Below, piece after piece: positions 26,018 to 35,668 of a DNA stretch of 64,000 nt (position 1 is its first letter; each line of letters begins with the position of its first letter). The stretch is from Planctomycetes bacterium MalM25. GTDB taxonomy: Bacteria; Planctomycetota; Planctomycetia; Pirellulales; Lacipirellulaceae. The notes beneath the pieces were generated by a model, which did no database searches, was not told the origin of the DNA, and saw only the letters and a program-made list of their open reading frames with translations. The translations under genes were made by a program, and so were the position numbers. The stretch spans positions 4,327,968 to 4,391,967 of the forward strand of contig CP036424.1 in the NCBI GenBank assembly GCA_007745835.1, given 5' to 3'.

Positions 26018-26869
26018 TTAGTGCAGTCGGACGTTGTCGATCAATCGCGTTTGCCCCACCCGGGCGGCCACTGCGACAACGACGGGACCGTCGATTTCCG
26101 TCACCTCGTCGATCGTCCCGTCCGTCATCAGCGCGACGTACTCGAGTTCCACTCCGGGCGTGGCGAGGATCTCTTGGCGGATCGCCTCGCGAAGGGCTTC
26201 AGCGTTCAGTTCCCCGGAGGCGTGGAGCGTCTTCGCCTGTCCTAGCCCGCGGCTGAGCGCTAGGGCTTGCTCGCGCTCGTCGGGCTTGAGATAGACGTTG
26301 CGGCTGCTCATCGCGAGGCCGTCCGGCTCGCGGACGATCGGGCAGACGACGACCTCGATCGGCAGATTCAGGTCGGCGACCATCCGGCGGACAACGACGG
26401 TCTGCTGGTAATCCTTCTGGCCGAAGAACGCCCGATCGGCCGGCGCGATGTGGAACAGTTTCGCCACCACGGTCGCCACGCCGGCGAAGTGCGACGGACG
26501 GCTGGCGCCTTCAAAGGGCTCGGCAGCGGGGCCGACGTCAATCGACGTGCCGCTGCCGGGGGGGTACATCGTCTCGACCGACGGGGCGAAGACGGCCGTC
26601 ACCCCGACCTCCGCCAGCCGAGCCGCATCGGCCTGCAAGTCACGGGGGTAACGCTCGTAGTCTTCGCCGGGCGCAAACTGCGTCGGATTCACGAAGACCG
26701 AGGCGATCACTCGATCGCACTGCTCTCGGGCCGCCTTCGCCAGCGACAGGTGTCCCTCGTGCAGGGCGCCCATCGTGGGCACCAGGCCGACCGATTCGCC
26801 AGCCTGCTGAGCCGCGCGCACCCACTGGCGCGTCGGGTCGATCTGATCGAGCAGCAGTGGCGGGGCCAT
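26018..26869 (-). CDS. panC: pantothenate synthetase
   Basis: A 283-aa enzyme joining pantoate and beta-alanine with ATP. Motifs: VPTMGALHEGHLSLA with the HIGH-like element, VFVNPTQFAPGEDYERYPR, FAPSVETMYPPG, SHFAGVATVVAKLF, AFFGQKDYQQ, REPDGLAMSSRNVYL (KMSKS-like SSRN). The start ATG at 26869 gives the usual length. It follows folK by 11 nt, so the two are co-transcribed. Confidence 0.96.
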   Translation of the reverse strand: MAPPLLLDQIDPTRQWVRAAQQAGESVGLVPTMGALHEGHLSLAKAAREQCDRVIASVFVNPTQFAPGEDYERYPRDLQADAARLAEVGVTAVFAPSVETMYPPGSGTSIDVGPAAEPFEGASRPSHFAGVATVVAKLFHIAPADRAFFGQKDYQQTVVVRRMVADLNLPIEVVVCPIVREPDGLAMSSRNVYLKPDEREQALALSRGLGQAKTLHASGELNAEALREAIRQEILATPGVELEYVALMTDGTIDEVTEIDGPVVVAVAARVGQTRLIDNVRLH

Positions 26870-26880
26870 GCGGAGGGGCT

Positions 26881-27597
26881 TCAAGCGGGGTTCTGCGGCC
26901 AAACGCATTGCAGCGCGGCCAGGATCTCGTCCCGCCAATGCTCGCGTGGACAGTCCGCCAAGACAAGCCGCGGGCCGCATGGATCGAGTGGCGACCGGCG
27001 CGGAGAAGCATCGATCGTCAAACGCGGCGGTACGGCCTGACGGCCCGCCTCCACAGCCAACCCCGGGCGTTCGGCCCGGACGATTGCCTCCACTTTCGCG
27101 TCAGTGTCCTGCAAAACACTGATGGCATCGCGTCCCAGCTCAAGAATCGGCAGGAACTCACCAAGCGTTCGATCGCACTCCGGGTGCCTCCAATCGGCGG
27201 CGATCTCACACGCCGGCACCAGCACGAACGGCCGGAAGGTCATCCGCGGGTGAGGAACGCGCAGGTCGAGCGTGTCGATCACCGTCTCGCCGTAGAGCAA
27301 TAGATCGAGATCAAGGCTACGAGCGTCCCAGCGGCGTGTGCGGACGCGTTCTTGCCGGCGTTCGAGTCGCTGAAGCTCAACCAGGAGCTCGCTCGCGGAG
27401 AGTCGCGTCTCGAACGCCGCGGCGGCGTTGATGTAGGACTCTTGACCCAATGGGCCCCCGACGGGAGCCGTCGTGATCCGCTTGCTGCCGCGGTACGAAC
27501 CGGGCTCGGTGAGCTGGCGCAGGCCTTGTTCGGCTGCGTCGAGGTGGGCGTTTGGGTCTTCCTGATTCGAGCCGAGCGAAACCAGGCAACGCGTCAT
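26881..27597 (-). CDS. folK: 2-amino-4-hydroxy-6-hydroxymethyldihydropteridine pyrophosphokinase
   Basis: A 238-aa HPPK of folate synthesis. The conserved part, residues 1-160, includes CLVSLGSNQEDPNAHL, INAAAAFET, RTRRWDARSLDLDLLLYG and VPHPRMTFRPFVLVPACEIA. A C-terminal extension of about 75 residues (after LQDTDAKVEAIV) has no family counterpart that I recognise. The start is the ATG at 27597. It begins the folK-panC pair; a 489-bp gap without a supported gene precedes it. Confidence 0.92.
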   Translation of the reverse strand: MTRCLVSLGSNQEDPNAHLDAAEQGLRQLTEPGSYRGSKRITTAPVGGPLGQESYINAAAAFETRLSASELLVELQRLERRQERVRTRRWDARSLDLDLLLYGETVIDTLDLRVPHPRMTFRPFVLVPACEIAADWRHPECDRTLGEFLPILELGRDAISVLQDTDAKVEAIVRAERPGLAVEAGRQAVPPRLTIDASPRRSPLDPCGPRLVLADCPREHWRDEILAALQCVWPQNPA

Positions 27598-28086
27598 AAG
27601 AAAAAGCTTGGGAGGGACTTCCGTATCGCAACGCGTGGGCGTCGTCGGGGTCGTATCCCTCGTTCCCGCCTCCCAAGTTTATGAACGGATATGAGCTACA
27701 GGGCGGCGGCCCTGAGCAGGCTGGTGATCTTGTTGGATCGGCGTGGAAACTTGGCGCGTAGAGGGGGCGCAGAAGCTCGTATGGAAAGACCGTACCGCGA
27801 CTGCGGCCGGCCTAGAAGCTCACCCCCCAACCAAGACCGAAATCAAAACCGGCGATCGCCGGTCGTGTCTTCGACCACGCCGCCGAGGTTGCGTTCCGCC
27901 CAACCCCGTCAGCGATGAGTCGGAGTTTTGCGAAGTCGGGGTCGATTGTCAAGCAACGTGCATAAGTTGATCGAAATCCTTGCGCAACTTCGGCGTGCTG
28001 CGACCCGTGCCGATCGTCCTTCGGTCAGGTAACTTGACAGCGATCGCAACGCCCGCACACCACCGCCCAAGACCTTCCCCTCTTCC
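27598..28086. other. 489-bp intergenic region with palindromes
   Basis: No gene can be supported here. The gap separates divergent folK and hemDE and so holds both promoters. It contains CAGGGC-GGCG-GCCCTG (27699-27714) and a perfect 16-bp palindrome ACCGGCGATCGCCGGT (27848-27863). A TTGACA hexamer lies at 28034 on the plus strand, 53 bp before the hemDE start, but no clear -10 box goes with it. Confidence 0.5.
27848..27863. repeat. 16-bp perfect palindrome
   Basis: ACCGGCGATCGCCGGT is its own reverse complement. Its core GGCGATCGCC equals the HIP1 palindrome known as a highly iterated element in cyanobacteria. Only one full copy was noticed in this window. Confidence 0.5.
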
Positions 28087-30078
28087 ATGGCCGACCCCAC
28101 CCCCACGACCACCACGGGCTTCGCCGGCCGACGCGTCGTTTCGCTGGAGAGTCGCCGCGACGAAGAGATGCAACGGCTCATTGAGAAGCACAACGGAGAG
28201 GCGTGGGTCAGCCCCTCGATGCGCGAAGCGCCGGTCAACGACGATCGCTCCGCCATCGACTTCGCGCACCGCTTGGTCGGCGGCGAGATCGATCTGGTGA
28301 TCCTGCTCACAGGCGTCGGCGTGCGGATGCTGGTTGAGAAGACCGAGCGCCACGTCGGACGCCAGCGATTGCTGGACGCGTTGTCCGATGTGCCCCTCCT
28401 GGCGCGCGGCCCCAAGCCGGTCGCCGTGCTGCGTGAGCTGGGCCTGAAGCCGACTCACCGGGCGCCGGCGCCGAACACCTGGCGAGAGGTGCTCTCAACA
28501 ATCGACCAGAGCCTGCCGATCGCCAACCTCACCGTCGGCGTGCAGGAGTACGGCGAGACGAACCCGAGCTTGATCGCCGGCCTCGAGGCGCGAGGGGCGA
28601 CCGTCGATCGCGTGCAGGTCTACCAGTGGGCGTTGCCGGACGAGACCGGCCCACTCGAAGCGAACGCCCGCCGCCTCGCCGCGGGCGAGGCGGACGTGGT
28701 GATGTTCACCTCGGCGAACCAGCTGAATAATCTGCTGCTCGTCGCGGAGCGATTGGGGATCGATCAGGACGTGGTCGCTGGCTTGAAGAAGGCGGCCGTC
28801 GTTTCGATCGGCCCGACCACGAGCGAGCGCCTCCGCGCATACGACTTGCCGGTGGACATCGAGTCGTCCGGCGCCATGGGCAAAATGGTCGCCGACGCGG
28901 CCGCGGGAGCGCACGCCGTGCTCCAGCGCAAGTCGCAGCTCGGTGCGATCCTCTCCAACGCTACCCCGAAGGACGCGATGACCGAGCCGGGACAACAAGC
29001 CGAAACGAACGCGAGACAGAACGAGTTGCGTGACGCGGTCGCCGGGCAACCTTGGGCCGACAGTGATTTCCTCCGCGCTTGCCGCCGCGAACCGGTCGAG
29101 CGAACACCCGTCTGGCTGATGCGTCAGGCCGGGAGGTACATGCCCGAGTACCGCGAGGTGCGGGCGAAGACGTCGTTCCTCGAGCTGTGCAAGAACCCGC
29201 CGCTCTGCAGCGAGGTGATGTGCACGGCGGTCGATTACCTGGGCGTCGATGCGGCGATCATCTTCAGCGACCTGCTGCCGATCCTCGAGCCGATGGGCTT
29301 CGACCTCGAGTTCGCCAAAGGGGACGGCCCCAAGATCCACAACCCGGTGCGCGAATCGAGCGACGTCGATCGGGTACTCGACCTGGCGAGCGTCGATGCG
29401 CTCTGGTTCGTCGTCGAGACCGTCAAGCAGACGCGCGGCGATCTGCCGAGCCACCTGCCGCTGATCGGCTTCGCCGGCGCGCCGTTCACGCTCGCCAGCT
29501 ACGCGATCGAAGGGGGCAGCAGCCGCAACTACCTGCACACCCGCACGCTCATGCAGCGTGACGAGGGCGCCTGGCGCGAGCTGATGCAGCGGCTGGCGCG
29601 CTCCGCCGCCCTGTACCTCAACGCGCAGATCGCCGCCGGCGCGCAGGCGGTGCAGTTGTTCGACAGCTGGGTCGGCTGCCTCGGACCGGCCGACTACCGC
29701 CGGTACGTGCTGCCGTACACCAAGGAGCTGATCGACTCGCTCGACCCGTCGGCGGTGGTGATCCACTTCGGCGCGGGCAACCCTGAGCTGCTGCCCCACA
29801 TCGCCGAAGCGGGCGGGGACGTCGTCGGCGTCGATTGGCGCATCGAGCTAGCGCACGCCTGGGATCGCTTGGGAAGTGGGGTCGCCGTGCAGGGGAACCT
29901 CGACCCGCTCACACTGCTCGCGCCACGCGAGACCGTCGAACAGCGCGCTACGGCGTTGCTAGAGAGTGTCGCCGGGCGCGCCGGGCACATCTTCAACTTG
30001 GGCCACGGCATCGTGCCGCAGACCCCGCCCGAAAACGCGCGAGCACTGGTGGACTGTGTCCACGGATGGTCGCGTTAA
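28087..30078 (+). CDS. HemD-HemE fusion: uroporphyrinogen-III synthase / decarboxylase
   Basis: A 663-aa single open frame with two enzymes of tetrapyrrole synthesis. Residues about 12-290 are HemD-like: VVSLESRRDEEM, LVILLTGVGVRMLVE, VGVQEYGETNPSLIAGLEARG, ADVVMFTSANQLNNLL and VVSIGPTTSERLRAY. A linker of about 30 polar residues leads to HemE at about 320-663: FLRACRREPVERTPVWLMRQ, GRYMPEYREVR, IIFSDLLPILEPMGFDLEF, GFAGAPFTLASYAIEGG, FDSWVGCLGPADYRRYV, GNLDPLTLL and NLGHGIVPQTPPENA. HemD cyclises hydroxymethylbilane to uroporphyrinogen III, and HemE decarboxylates it to coproporphyrinogen III. No in-frame stop or frameshift is seen at the junction. The start is the ATG at 28087. Confidence 0.92.
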   Translation: MADPTPTTTTGFAGRRVVSLESRRDEEMQRLIEKHNGEAWVSPSMREAPVNDDRSAIDFAHRLVGGEIDLVILLTGVGVRMLVEKTERHVGRQRLLDALSDVPLLARGPKPVAVLRELGLKPTHRAPAPNTWREVLSTIDQSLPIANLTVGVQEYGETNPSLIAGLEARGATVDRVQVYQWALPDETGPLEANARRLAAGEADVVMFTSANQLNNLLLVAERLGIDQDVVAGLKKAAVVSIGPTTSERLRAYDLPVDIESSGAMGKMVADAAAGAHAVLQRKSQLGAILSNATPKDAMTEPGQQAETNARQNELRDAVAGQPWADSDFLRACRREPVERTPVWLMRQAGRYMPEYREVRAKTSFLELCKNPPLCSEVMCTAVDYLGVDAAIIFSDLLPILEPMGFDLEFAKGDGPKIHNPVRESSDVDRVLDLASVDALWFVVETVKQTRGDLPSHLPLIGFAGAPFTLASYAIEGGSSRNYLHTRTLMQRDEGAWRELMQRLARSAALYLNAQIAAGAQAVQLFDSWVGCLGPADYRRYVLPYTKELIDSLDPSAVVIHFGAGNPELLPHIAEAGGDVVGVDWRIELAHAWDRLGSGVAVQGNLDPLTLLAPRETVEQRATALLESVAGRAGHIFNLGHGIVPQTPPENARALVDCVHGWSR

Positions 30079-30105
30079 CTGATTGCTATCGGGCGCCTGG
30101 GCGAT

Positions 30106-30360
30106 TCAGGCCACGGGGCGACGGAAGTGCTGGTACGCCATCAGCACCTCGTAGAGGTCCGCGGAGACGGTCACTTCGTCGTCGGCGAAGTCTTCGAGCC
30201 AGGTTCGCTGGCTGAGCACCGCGTCCGCTAGCAACGGCATCAGGTGCGACGCCTTCGCGGTGACCGATTGGTTGTCGGCCGACATGCGCGCCGTGGGCGC
30301 CGTCTCGGCCGCTTCGCTCTCCTCGGGACCGCGGTAGATTCGCAGTGAGGTCGTTCGCAT
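30106..30360 (-). CDS. small conserved-looking protein
   Basis: An 84-aa protein, ATG at 30360, ending SADLYEVLMAYQHFRRPVA. It has no signal peptide or membrane segment. The acidic centre with TWLEDFADDEVTVSADLYEV looks like a folded small protein rather than random translation, and no better frame competes. I do not recognise a function. It converges with hemDE, 27 nt apart. Confidence 0.55.
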   Translation of the reverse strand: MRTTSLRIYRGPEESEAAETAPTARMSADNQSVTAKASHLMPLLADAVLSQRTWLEDFADDEVTVSADLYEVLMAYQHFRRPVA

Positions 30361-30662
30361 GTCGCCGTTCCCTCGGCCTTGTTTCGTAAGCTCTCTGCGT
30401 CGCCGTTTCTGGCATCGCAGGGTGTCGTTGAACTCGATCGGCTAACCCGTGGGGTCGGATTGAACCGATTGCCACGCTTTGTGGGAAACCACCGGATATC
30501 GGGAGGGTTGGCCGTGGCGTGAGCGACTGCCTGACCGGCGCGAACGGGCGCGGAGCCCATTCGGGTACGGTGCGGGCGGCACGGAAGCCGATCCCGAACG
30601 ATGCAGGCCGTGCTAGCGGCCCGGACACCCCTGAGACCGCCTTCAGCCCCCATTTACCCGCC

Positions 30663-30890
30663 GTGTGGAGATCGTTCTTTCTCGCCGTCGGCGCCTATGC
30701 GTGCCTCTTAGGGTTCGAGGCGCTCGCGATCCAAAAGGCGGTGCTGAAGCCACAAATGCGGGGCCAGCAGATTGTCACACCAGCACGAGACGTGGCCCCG
30801 CCGGACTGGGCCCCCTGGAGTCTGATGGCGGGCGGGGCGGTCGTGGTTCTCTACAGCCTCACGCTCATGCGGGCCAAAAACAGCGGGTAA
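30663..30890 (+). CDS. small membrane protein
   Basis: A 75-aa protein with GTG start at 30663 ([21 protein letters not shown]), giving a first membrane segment at residues 4-22 and a second near 50-67 ([18 protein letters not shown]). The frame is open upstream to 30519, but that stretch is Arg-rich and unlike the membrane part. Small two-helix proteins of this kind are common in Planctomycetes. Function is unknown. The next gene, ilvB, starts 218 bp later. Confidence 0.6.
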   Translation: MWRSFFLAVGAYACLLGFEALAIQKAVLKPQMRGQQIVTPARDVAPPDWAPWSLMAGGAVVVLYSLTLMRAKNSG

Positions 30891-31108
30891 AACCCTTCGC
30901 TAGCCGAAGCTCATGGCCCAGCAAGCCGCCAGGGCGGCGGCCCAGCGGGCCCCCCAAACGGGGGCGAGTTGGTTGTTTCCCCCCCACGTTCCCGCCTATG
31001 ATGTGGGGCTACCCTTTTGGCAAGCTGCGGCCGGTTTTTCAGGCCCCGGCGACCCGCCGGTACAACCGGCCACCAAGCTCCCACCCCCCTCCCTTTCCGC
31101 GACCCGTT

Positions 31109-32890
31109 ATGTCCACCGCCTCGACCGATCAGGCCACCAAGACCGAGCTGCTCTCCGGGGCCGACATCCTCGTACAGTCGCTGGTGCGTCACGGCGTCGA
31201 TACGATCTTCGCCTACCCGGGCGGTTGCAGCATGCCGCTGCACCAGGCGCTGACGCGTGTGAAGGACGAACTCCGCACGATCCTCCCCCGTCACGAGCAA
31301 GGGGGCGCCTTCGCCGCTCAGGGCTACGCCCGTTCGACGGGCAAGGTGGGCGTCGCGATGGCGACCAGCGGCCCGGGCGCGACGAACCTTGTGACCGCGA
31401 TCGCTGACGCGAAGCTCGACAGCATCCCGCTGGTCTGCATCACCGGCCAGGTGCCGACGAGCGTCATCGGCTCCGACGCGTTCCAAGAGACGCCGATGGT
31501 CGAGGTCTGCCGCGGCATCACGAAGCACCACTACCTGCTGACCGACGTGAACGACGTGGCGCGCGTCGTCAAAGAGGCGTTCCTCATTGCCTCGACCGGC
31601 CGCCCCGGCCCCGTGCTGATCGACGTCCCCAAGGACGTGCAGCTCGCCAGCTGCGTGCCCGACTGGGACGGCGAGCTGAACCTGCCCGGCTACAACGCCG
31701 AGAAACCGCTCGCCAAGCCCGAGGCGATCAAGCAGGCGGCCGCCGCGATCAAGCGCGCCAAGAAGCCGGTCATCTACGCCGGCGGCGGCATCGTGCTCGC
31801 CGACGCGTCCGAGGAGCTGCGTGAGTTGGTCGAGAAGACCGGCATCCCGATCACGACCACCGTCATGGGTCTGGGGACTTACCCGGCGACCGACGAGCTG
31901 TCGCTCGACATGCTCGGCATGCACGGCAGCGTCTACGCCAACTACGCCGTCGACGAGGCCGACCTGCTGATCGGCCTGGGCGTGCGGTTCGACGACCGCG
32001 TGACCGGCAAGCTCGAGGAGTTCTGCAAGCACGGCAAGATCATCCACGTCGACATCGACGCCGCCGAGATCAACAAGAACAAGCCGGCCCACATCCCGGT
32101 CCAGAGCGACGTGAAGCACGCGCTCACCGAGCTCAACAAGATCGTCGAAGCGCCCGAGGACATCTCCGACTGGGTCGCCCAGTGCAAGAAGTGGAAGGCG
32201 GACCACCCCTTCACCTGGGACAAGAAGTACCCGGGCATCACCCAACAGTCGGCCATCGACACGCTGTGGCGCGTCACCCGTGAGATGGACCCGGTCATCA
32301 CCGTCGGCGTCGGCCAGCACCAGATGTGGGCCGCCCAGTTCTACAAGTTCGAGAAGCCCCGCACCTGGCTCAGCTCCAGCGGCCTGGGCACGATGGGCTT
32401 CGGCCTCCCCGCCGCGATGGGCGTGCAGGCGGCGTTCCCCGGCCGGCTGGTCATCGACATCGACGGCGACGGCTCGTTCCAGATGAACATCCAGGAGCTG
32501 AGCACCCTGGTCTGCGAGAAGCTCCCCGTGAAGGTCTTCCTGCTCAACAACCAGCACCTCGGCATGGTGGTGCAGTGGGAGGACCGGTTCATGAAGGGCA
32601 ATCGGGCCCACACCTACCTCGGCCCGATCGATAAACCGGAGTGGTCCGGCGAGGGAGACGGCATCGGCGACCTCGACGAGGCCAACCGCTACGCCGACTT
32701 CGTCGGCATCGCCAAGGCGTACGGCTGCGGCGGGGCCTACGTCGAAAAGCCCGAGGAGTTGGAGGCCGCGATCCAGGAGATGATCGCCTACGACGGCCCC
32801 TACATCCTCGACGTCGCCGTGCCGTACCAAGAGCACGTGCTGCCGATGATCCCGGGCGGCATGACCGTGAAGGACATGCTCACGGAGTGA
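31109..32890 (+). CDS. ilvB: acetolactate synthase large subunit
   Basis: A 593-aa ThDP- and FAD-dependent enzyme, the first step of valine/leucine/isoleucine synthesis. Features: [20 protein letters not shown] with PGG, the catalytic Glu in [94 protein letters not shown] and the ThDP motif [15 protein letters not shown] to [15 protein letters not shown]. The ATG at 31109 gives the usual length; the frame is open to 30665. No ilvN or ilvC follows, and the next gene converges only 5 nt away. Confidence 0.94.
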   Translation: MSTASTDQATKTELLSGADILVQSLVRHGVDTIFAYPGGCSMPLHQALTRVKDELRTILPRHEQGGAFAAQGYARSTGKVGVAMATSGPGATNLVTAIADAKLDSIPLVCITGQVPTSVIGSDAFQETPMVEVCRGITKHHYLLTDVNDVARVVKEAFLIASTGRPGPVLIDVPKDVQLASCVPDWDGELNLPGYNAEKPLAKPEAIKQAAAAIKRAKKPVIYAGGGIVLADASEELRELVEKTGIPITTTVMGLGTYPATDELSLDMLGMHGSVYANYAVDEADLLIGLGVRFDDRVTGKLEEFCKHGKIIHVDIDAAEINKNKPAHIPVQSDVKHALTELNKIVEAPEDISDWVAQCKKWKADHPFTWDKKYPGITQQSAIDTLWRVTREMDPVITVGVGQHQMWAAQFYKFEKPRTWLSSSGLGTMGFGLPAAMGVQAAFPGRLVIDIDGDGSFQMNIQELSTLVCEKLPVKVFLLNNQHLGMVVQWEDRFMKGNRAHTYLGPIDKPEWSGEGDGIGDLDEANRYADFVGIAKAYGCGGAYVEKPEELEAAIQEMIAYDGPYILDVAVPYQEHVLPMIPGGMTVKDMLTE

Positions 32891-32895
32891 GTGGG

Positions 32896-34068
32896 CTAGC
32901 GCCGCGTGCTACTCCTACTGCGGCTAGCTAATCCCGCGATCGCTACGACGAGCATCGCTAAGCCACCCGGTTCGGGTGCCGTCGCATGGAGGGCGAACGC
33001 GTTGCTCTGGACCGCGCTTAGATCTAGTGTCGAACGAGCCCACACAGCGTCCGCATCGAAGACTGTCGTGGTCGCCACGAAGTCGTTGACTTCGAACAAT
33101 CGGAGTTCGATCGGATCGATCTGAATCGCGTCGATCGCGATCTGGTGATCCGTGTACACGATACTGAACGAAGGCGTGCTCACGCCGGGCAACGACACCG
33201 GCGTGGTGGGGAGCTGGAAGCCGGGTTGCTCCGACGCGGTGCGCAGTTCGATGACCTCGCTGAGGCTGGAGTTCAGTTGCTCCATCCGTGCCAGGATCGC
33301 CGACGCCTTCTCATCAAGGCCCTGTTGATACGCCTCAAGTGTTACCGTGGGGTTAGTCGGCTCTTGAGGCGTCGCGGCGGGCGGCTCCGGTTGCGGGTCG
33401 GGATTCACGGGCTCAGTGGGCTCCGCTACGGGAGGCTCAGGGGTCAGCTGGGCCTCGGCCATTTTGCGGCGATACTCTTCGGCAGCGGCTGCTCGCTGGG
33501 CGCCCGGCACATCGATCGGTAAAGGCGCCTGATCGATGCTGAAATCCGAGAGCTTGAAGTCGACGCGATGCGTCTCGGGTCGGGATGTCGGGGAGGGGGA
33601 AATCCCAACGCTCCCCAGCACCTGGATGTCCGCCGGGGCGTTGGTGACTAAACGCGCCAAGGGGACCTCCGAGACCGTGTAATCAAGATGCGGTCCAAAA
33701 GTTCCGTACACCGTCGATAAATGAGATTCCGATTCGTCGTCATTGAACACCAGGTTCTCCGACCCGGGGCGCATCAAGAAGCGGCTATCGGCCAGGTTGC
33801 CATCGTCGAGCCCCCCGTCGAACACCTGCGACGCCGTCCCCATGAACCCGGGGCTCTGGTGGAGAGGGCCCGAAATCCCGCCGCCGACCGCAGGGTCGAA
33901 CGTCAGCGTAATGAACGCCCCCTCATCCACCTTCAAAGAGAGGTCGTAGGTTTGATATCCGGGCAAACCCGGCGTCTCGTAGATGTCGGCCGATACCATC
34001 ACCCCCGCATGCGATGGAATCGCGGCGCCAAGAACGAACAGTGCGAGCAGCTGCTTTGAGAGAGCCAC
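32896..34068 (-). CDS. PEP-CTERM sorted surface protein
   Basis: A 390-aa exported protein. The signal peptide is VALSKQLLALFVLGAAIPSH with a GTG start at 34068; the frame is open to 34146. A domain with beta-rich segments follows (VMVSADIYETPGLPG, GAFITLTFDPAVGGG), then a Pro/Glu-rich linker (PEPPVAEPTEPVNPDPQPEP) and a second beta-rich part. It ends in PEPGGLAMLVVAIAGLASRSR plus a basic tail, the PEP-CTERM sorting signal recognised by exosortase. The exosortase gene is not in this window. A role in matrix or surface polysaccharide is inferred from the family. Confidence 0.8.
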   Translation of the reverse strand: MALSKQLLALFVLGAAIPSHAGVMVSADIYETPGLPGYQTYDLSLKVDEGAFITLTFDPAVGGGISGPLHQSPGFMGTASQVFDGGLDDGNLADSRFLMRPGSENLVFNDDESESHLSTVYGTFGPHLDYTVSEVPLARLVTNAPADIQVLGSVGISPSPTSRPETHRVDFKLSDFSIDQAPLPIDVPGAQRAAAAEEYRRKMAEAQLTPEPPVAEPTEPVNPDPQPEPPAATPQEPTNPTVTLEAYQQGLDEKASAILARMEQLNSSLSEVIELRTASEQPGFQLPTTPVSLPGVSTPSFSIVYTDHQIAIDAIQIDPIELRLFEVNDFVATTTVFDADAVWARSTLDLSAVQSNAFALHATAPEPGGLAMLVVAIAGLASRSRSSTRR

Positions 34069-34191
34069 AAGGATTACCAATGGAGGTGGGGTGAACGAGG
34101 AATCGACTTGCCTGCCAACTAGGCCGAGTCCTAATGGCTGTGTCACTCACGAACGGGGCCCGGTTCGTGGGATCGTGAAGCCAGGCCTAGT

Positions 34192-35481
34192 TCAATTCTC
34201 CGGCCCCTCCAGCACCCGCTCCTTCGGCTCGCCCAGCAGCCCCACGCTCTTGGCCACCAGGGTCGCCACGGTCGCGTCGCCGGTGACGTTCGCCACGGTG
34301 CGGCACATGTCGAGCACGCGGTCGACGGCGAAGATCAGGGCGATGCCCTCCTCGGGAACCTTGATGGTGCCCAGCACGATCACCAGCATCACGATCCCCG
34401 CGCTGGGGACGGCCGCCGTGCCGATCGAGGCGAGCGTGGCCGTGACGACGATCGACAGCTGGTCGCCGAGCGTCAGGTCGATGCCGAACGCCTGCGCGAT
34501 GAAGACGGCCGCCACCGCCTGGTAGAGGCTGGTGCCGTCCATGTTCACGGTGGCGCCGATCGGCAGCACGAAGCTCGTGACCTCCTCATCCACACCGAGG
34601 TGCTCCTCGACGCGCTCCATCGTGACCGGCAGGGTCGCCGCGGAGCTGCTCGTGCTAAACGCCAACAGTTGGGCCGGGCTGATGCCGCGGAAGAACTCGC
34701 CGTACCCCTTCCCCGTGAACGCGACGACGAGCCCCGGGTAGACGCCGAAGATCAGCACCGCCAAACCGGCGACGACGCACAGGCTGTAGAGAAGCAGCGC
34801 TCGGAAGACGTCCCACGAGGGGGTCTCCGCCACGAGCGCGGCGAGCAACGCGAACACGCCGACCGGGGCGGCCAGCATGATCAGGTCGATCAGACGCAGG
34901 ACCACTTCGTTGAGCCCGTCGAAGAACGCCTTCACGGGGGCGGACTTCTCGTCGGGCGTGAGCACCAGCCCGACGCCGAACAGCAGCACGAAGAAAATGA
35001 CCTGGAGCATCGAGCCGTTGCTGCTGGCGGCGGCGAAGACGTTGTCGGGGACCACGTCGATGAGCGGCTGGAGCGGGCCTTGGCTCTTCGTCTGTTCGGC
35101 GAGCTCGATCTTCGCCCCCGCGGCGCCGGCGGAGGCCTCGGCGAGCTGGTTGCGCGTCGCTTCATCGATGGCGTGCCCCGGGCCGACGAGGTTCACGACC
35201 AGCAGGCCGGTCGTCACGGCGACGACGGTCGTCGCCAGATAGAGCGCCACGGTCCTGCCACCGAGTGCAGAGAGCCGCCCCAGATCCCGCATGTCCGACA
35301 CGCCCTTCACGAGCGAAGCGATGATCAGCGGTACGGCGATCATCTTCAGCGCCTTGATGAAGATCTGACCGAACGGCTTGATCCAGTCGATCACCAGCCA
35401 CTCGAAGCCGAATGCCACGGACACGGCGCCCGCGACGAGGCCGAGGGCCATCCCGATCAGGATGCGGAGATGCAGTGGCAT
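34192..35481 (-). CDS. dicarboxylate/amino acid:cation symporter (DAACS)
   Basis: A 429-aa membrane transporter related to GltP and DctA. Motifs: PFGQIFIKALKMIAVPLIIASLVKG, the serine-rich hairpin AFSTSSSAATLPVTMERV, the substrate-site loop VNMDGTSLYQAVAAVFIAQAFG (given in parts), GTAAVPSAGIVMLVIVL and the C-terminal DRVLDMCRTVANVTGD. It imports glutamate, aspartate or C4-dicarboxylates with H+ or Na+; which one cannot be told. The ATG at 35481 (MPLHLRI) is chosen over the extension to 35595. It is divergent from the GAF gene. Confidence 0.93.
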   Translation of the reverse strand: MPLHLRILIGMALGLVAGAVSVAFGFEWLVIDWIKPFGQIFIKALKMIAVPLIIASLVKGVSDMRDLGRLSALGGRTVALYLATTVVAVTTGLLVVNLVGPGHAIDEATRNQLAEASAGAAGAKIELAEQTKSQGPLQPLIDVVPDNVFAAASSNGSMLQVIFFVLLFGVGLVLTPDEKSAPVKAFFDGLNEVVLRLIDLIMLAAPVGVFALLAALVAETPSWDVFRALLLYSLCVVAGLAVLIFGVYPGLVVAFTGKGYGEFFRGISPAQLLAFSTSSSAATLPVTMERVEEHLGVDEEVTSFVLPIGATVNMDGTSLYQAVAAVFIAQAFGIDLTLGDQLSIVVTATLASIGTAAVPSAGIVMLVIVLGTIKVPEEGIALIFAVDRVLDMCRTVANVTGDATVATLVAKSVGLLGEPKERVLEGPEN

Positions 35482-35668
35482 GGGCGTGGCTCTTGCGGGG
35501 GATGTCAGACTCAGCGTGGCGGCCGGGACCGTCACAACCGGCAATGTTTGGTTCGGCCGCAGGGTCGCCCACATAGCTTGCCGATGCAACCGCAAGAGCC
35601 GTTCGCCTGGGCGCTCTGCGCAAAGAATCCGGGCGAACGCCGTGAATCACGCCCGACCCGCCCGACCG

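Noticed and set aside
27812-27952. A 46-codon minus-strand open frame ending GFDFGLGWGVSF, like an outer-membrane C-terminus
   Set aside because: Only a TTG start, no upstream homology in the frame and a stop soon before it. It could be a decayed fragment, but nothing supports a gene.
30911-32836. 641-codon minus-strand open frame
   Set aside because: It is exactly antisense to ilvB, has no signature and has composition typical of a shadow of a GC-rich gene.
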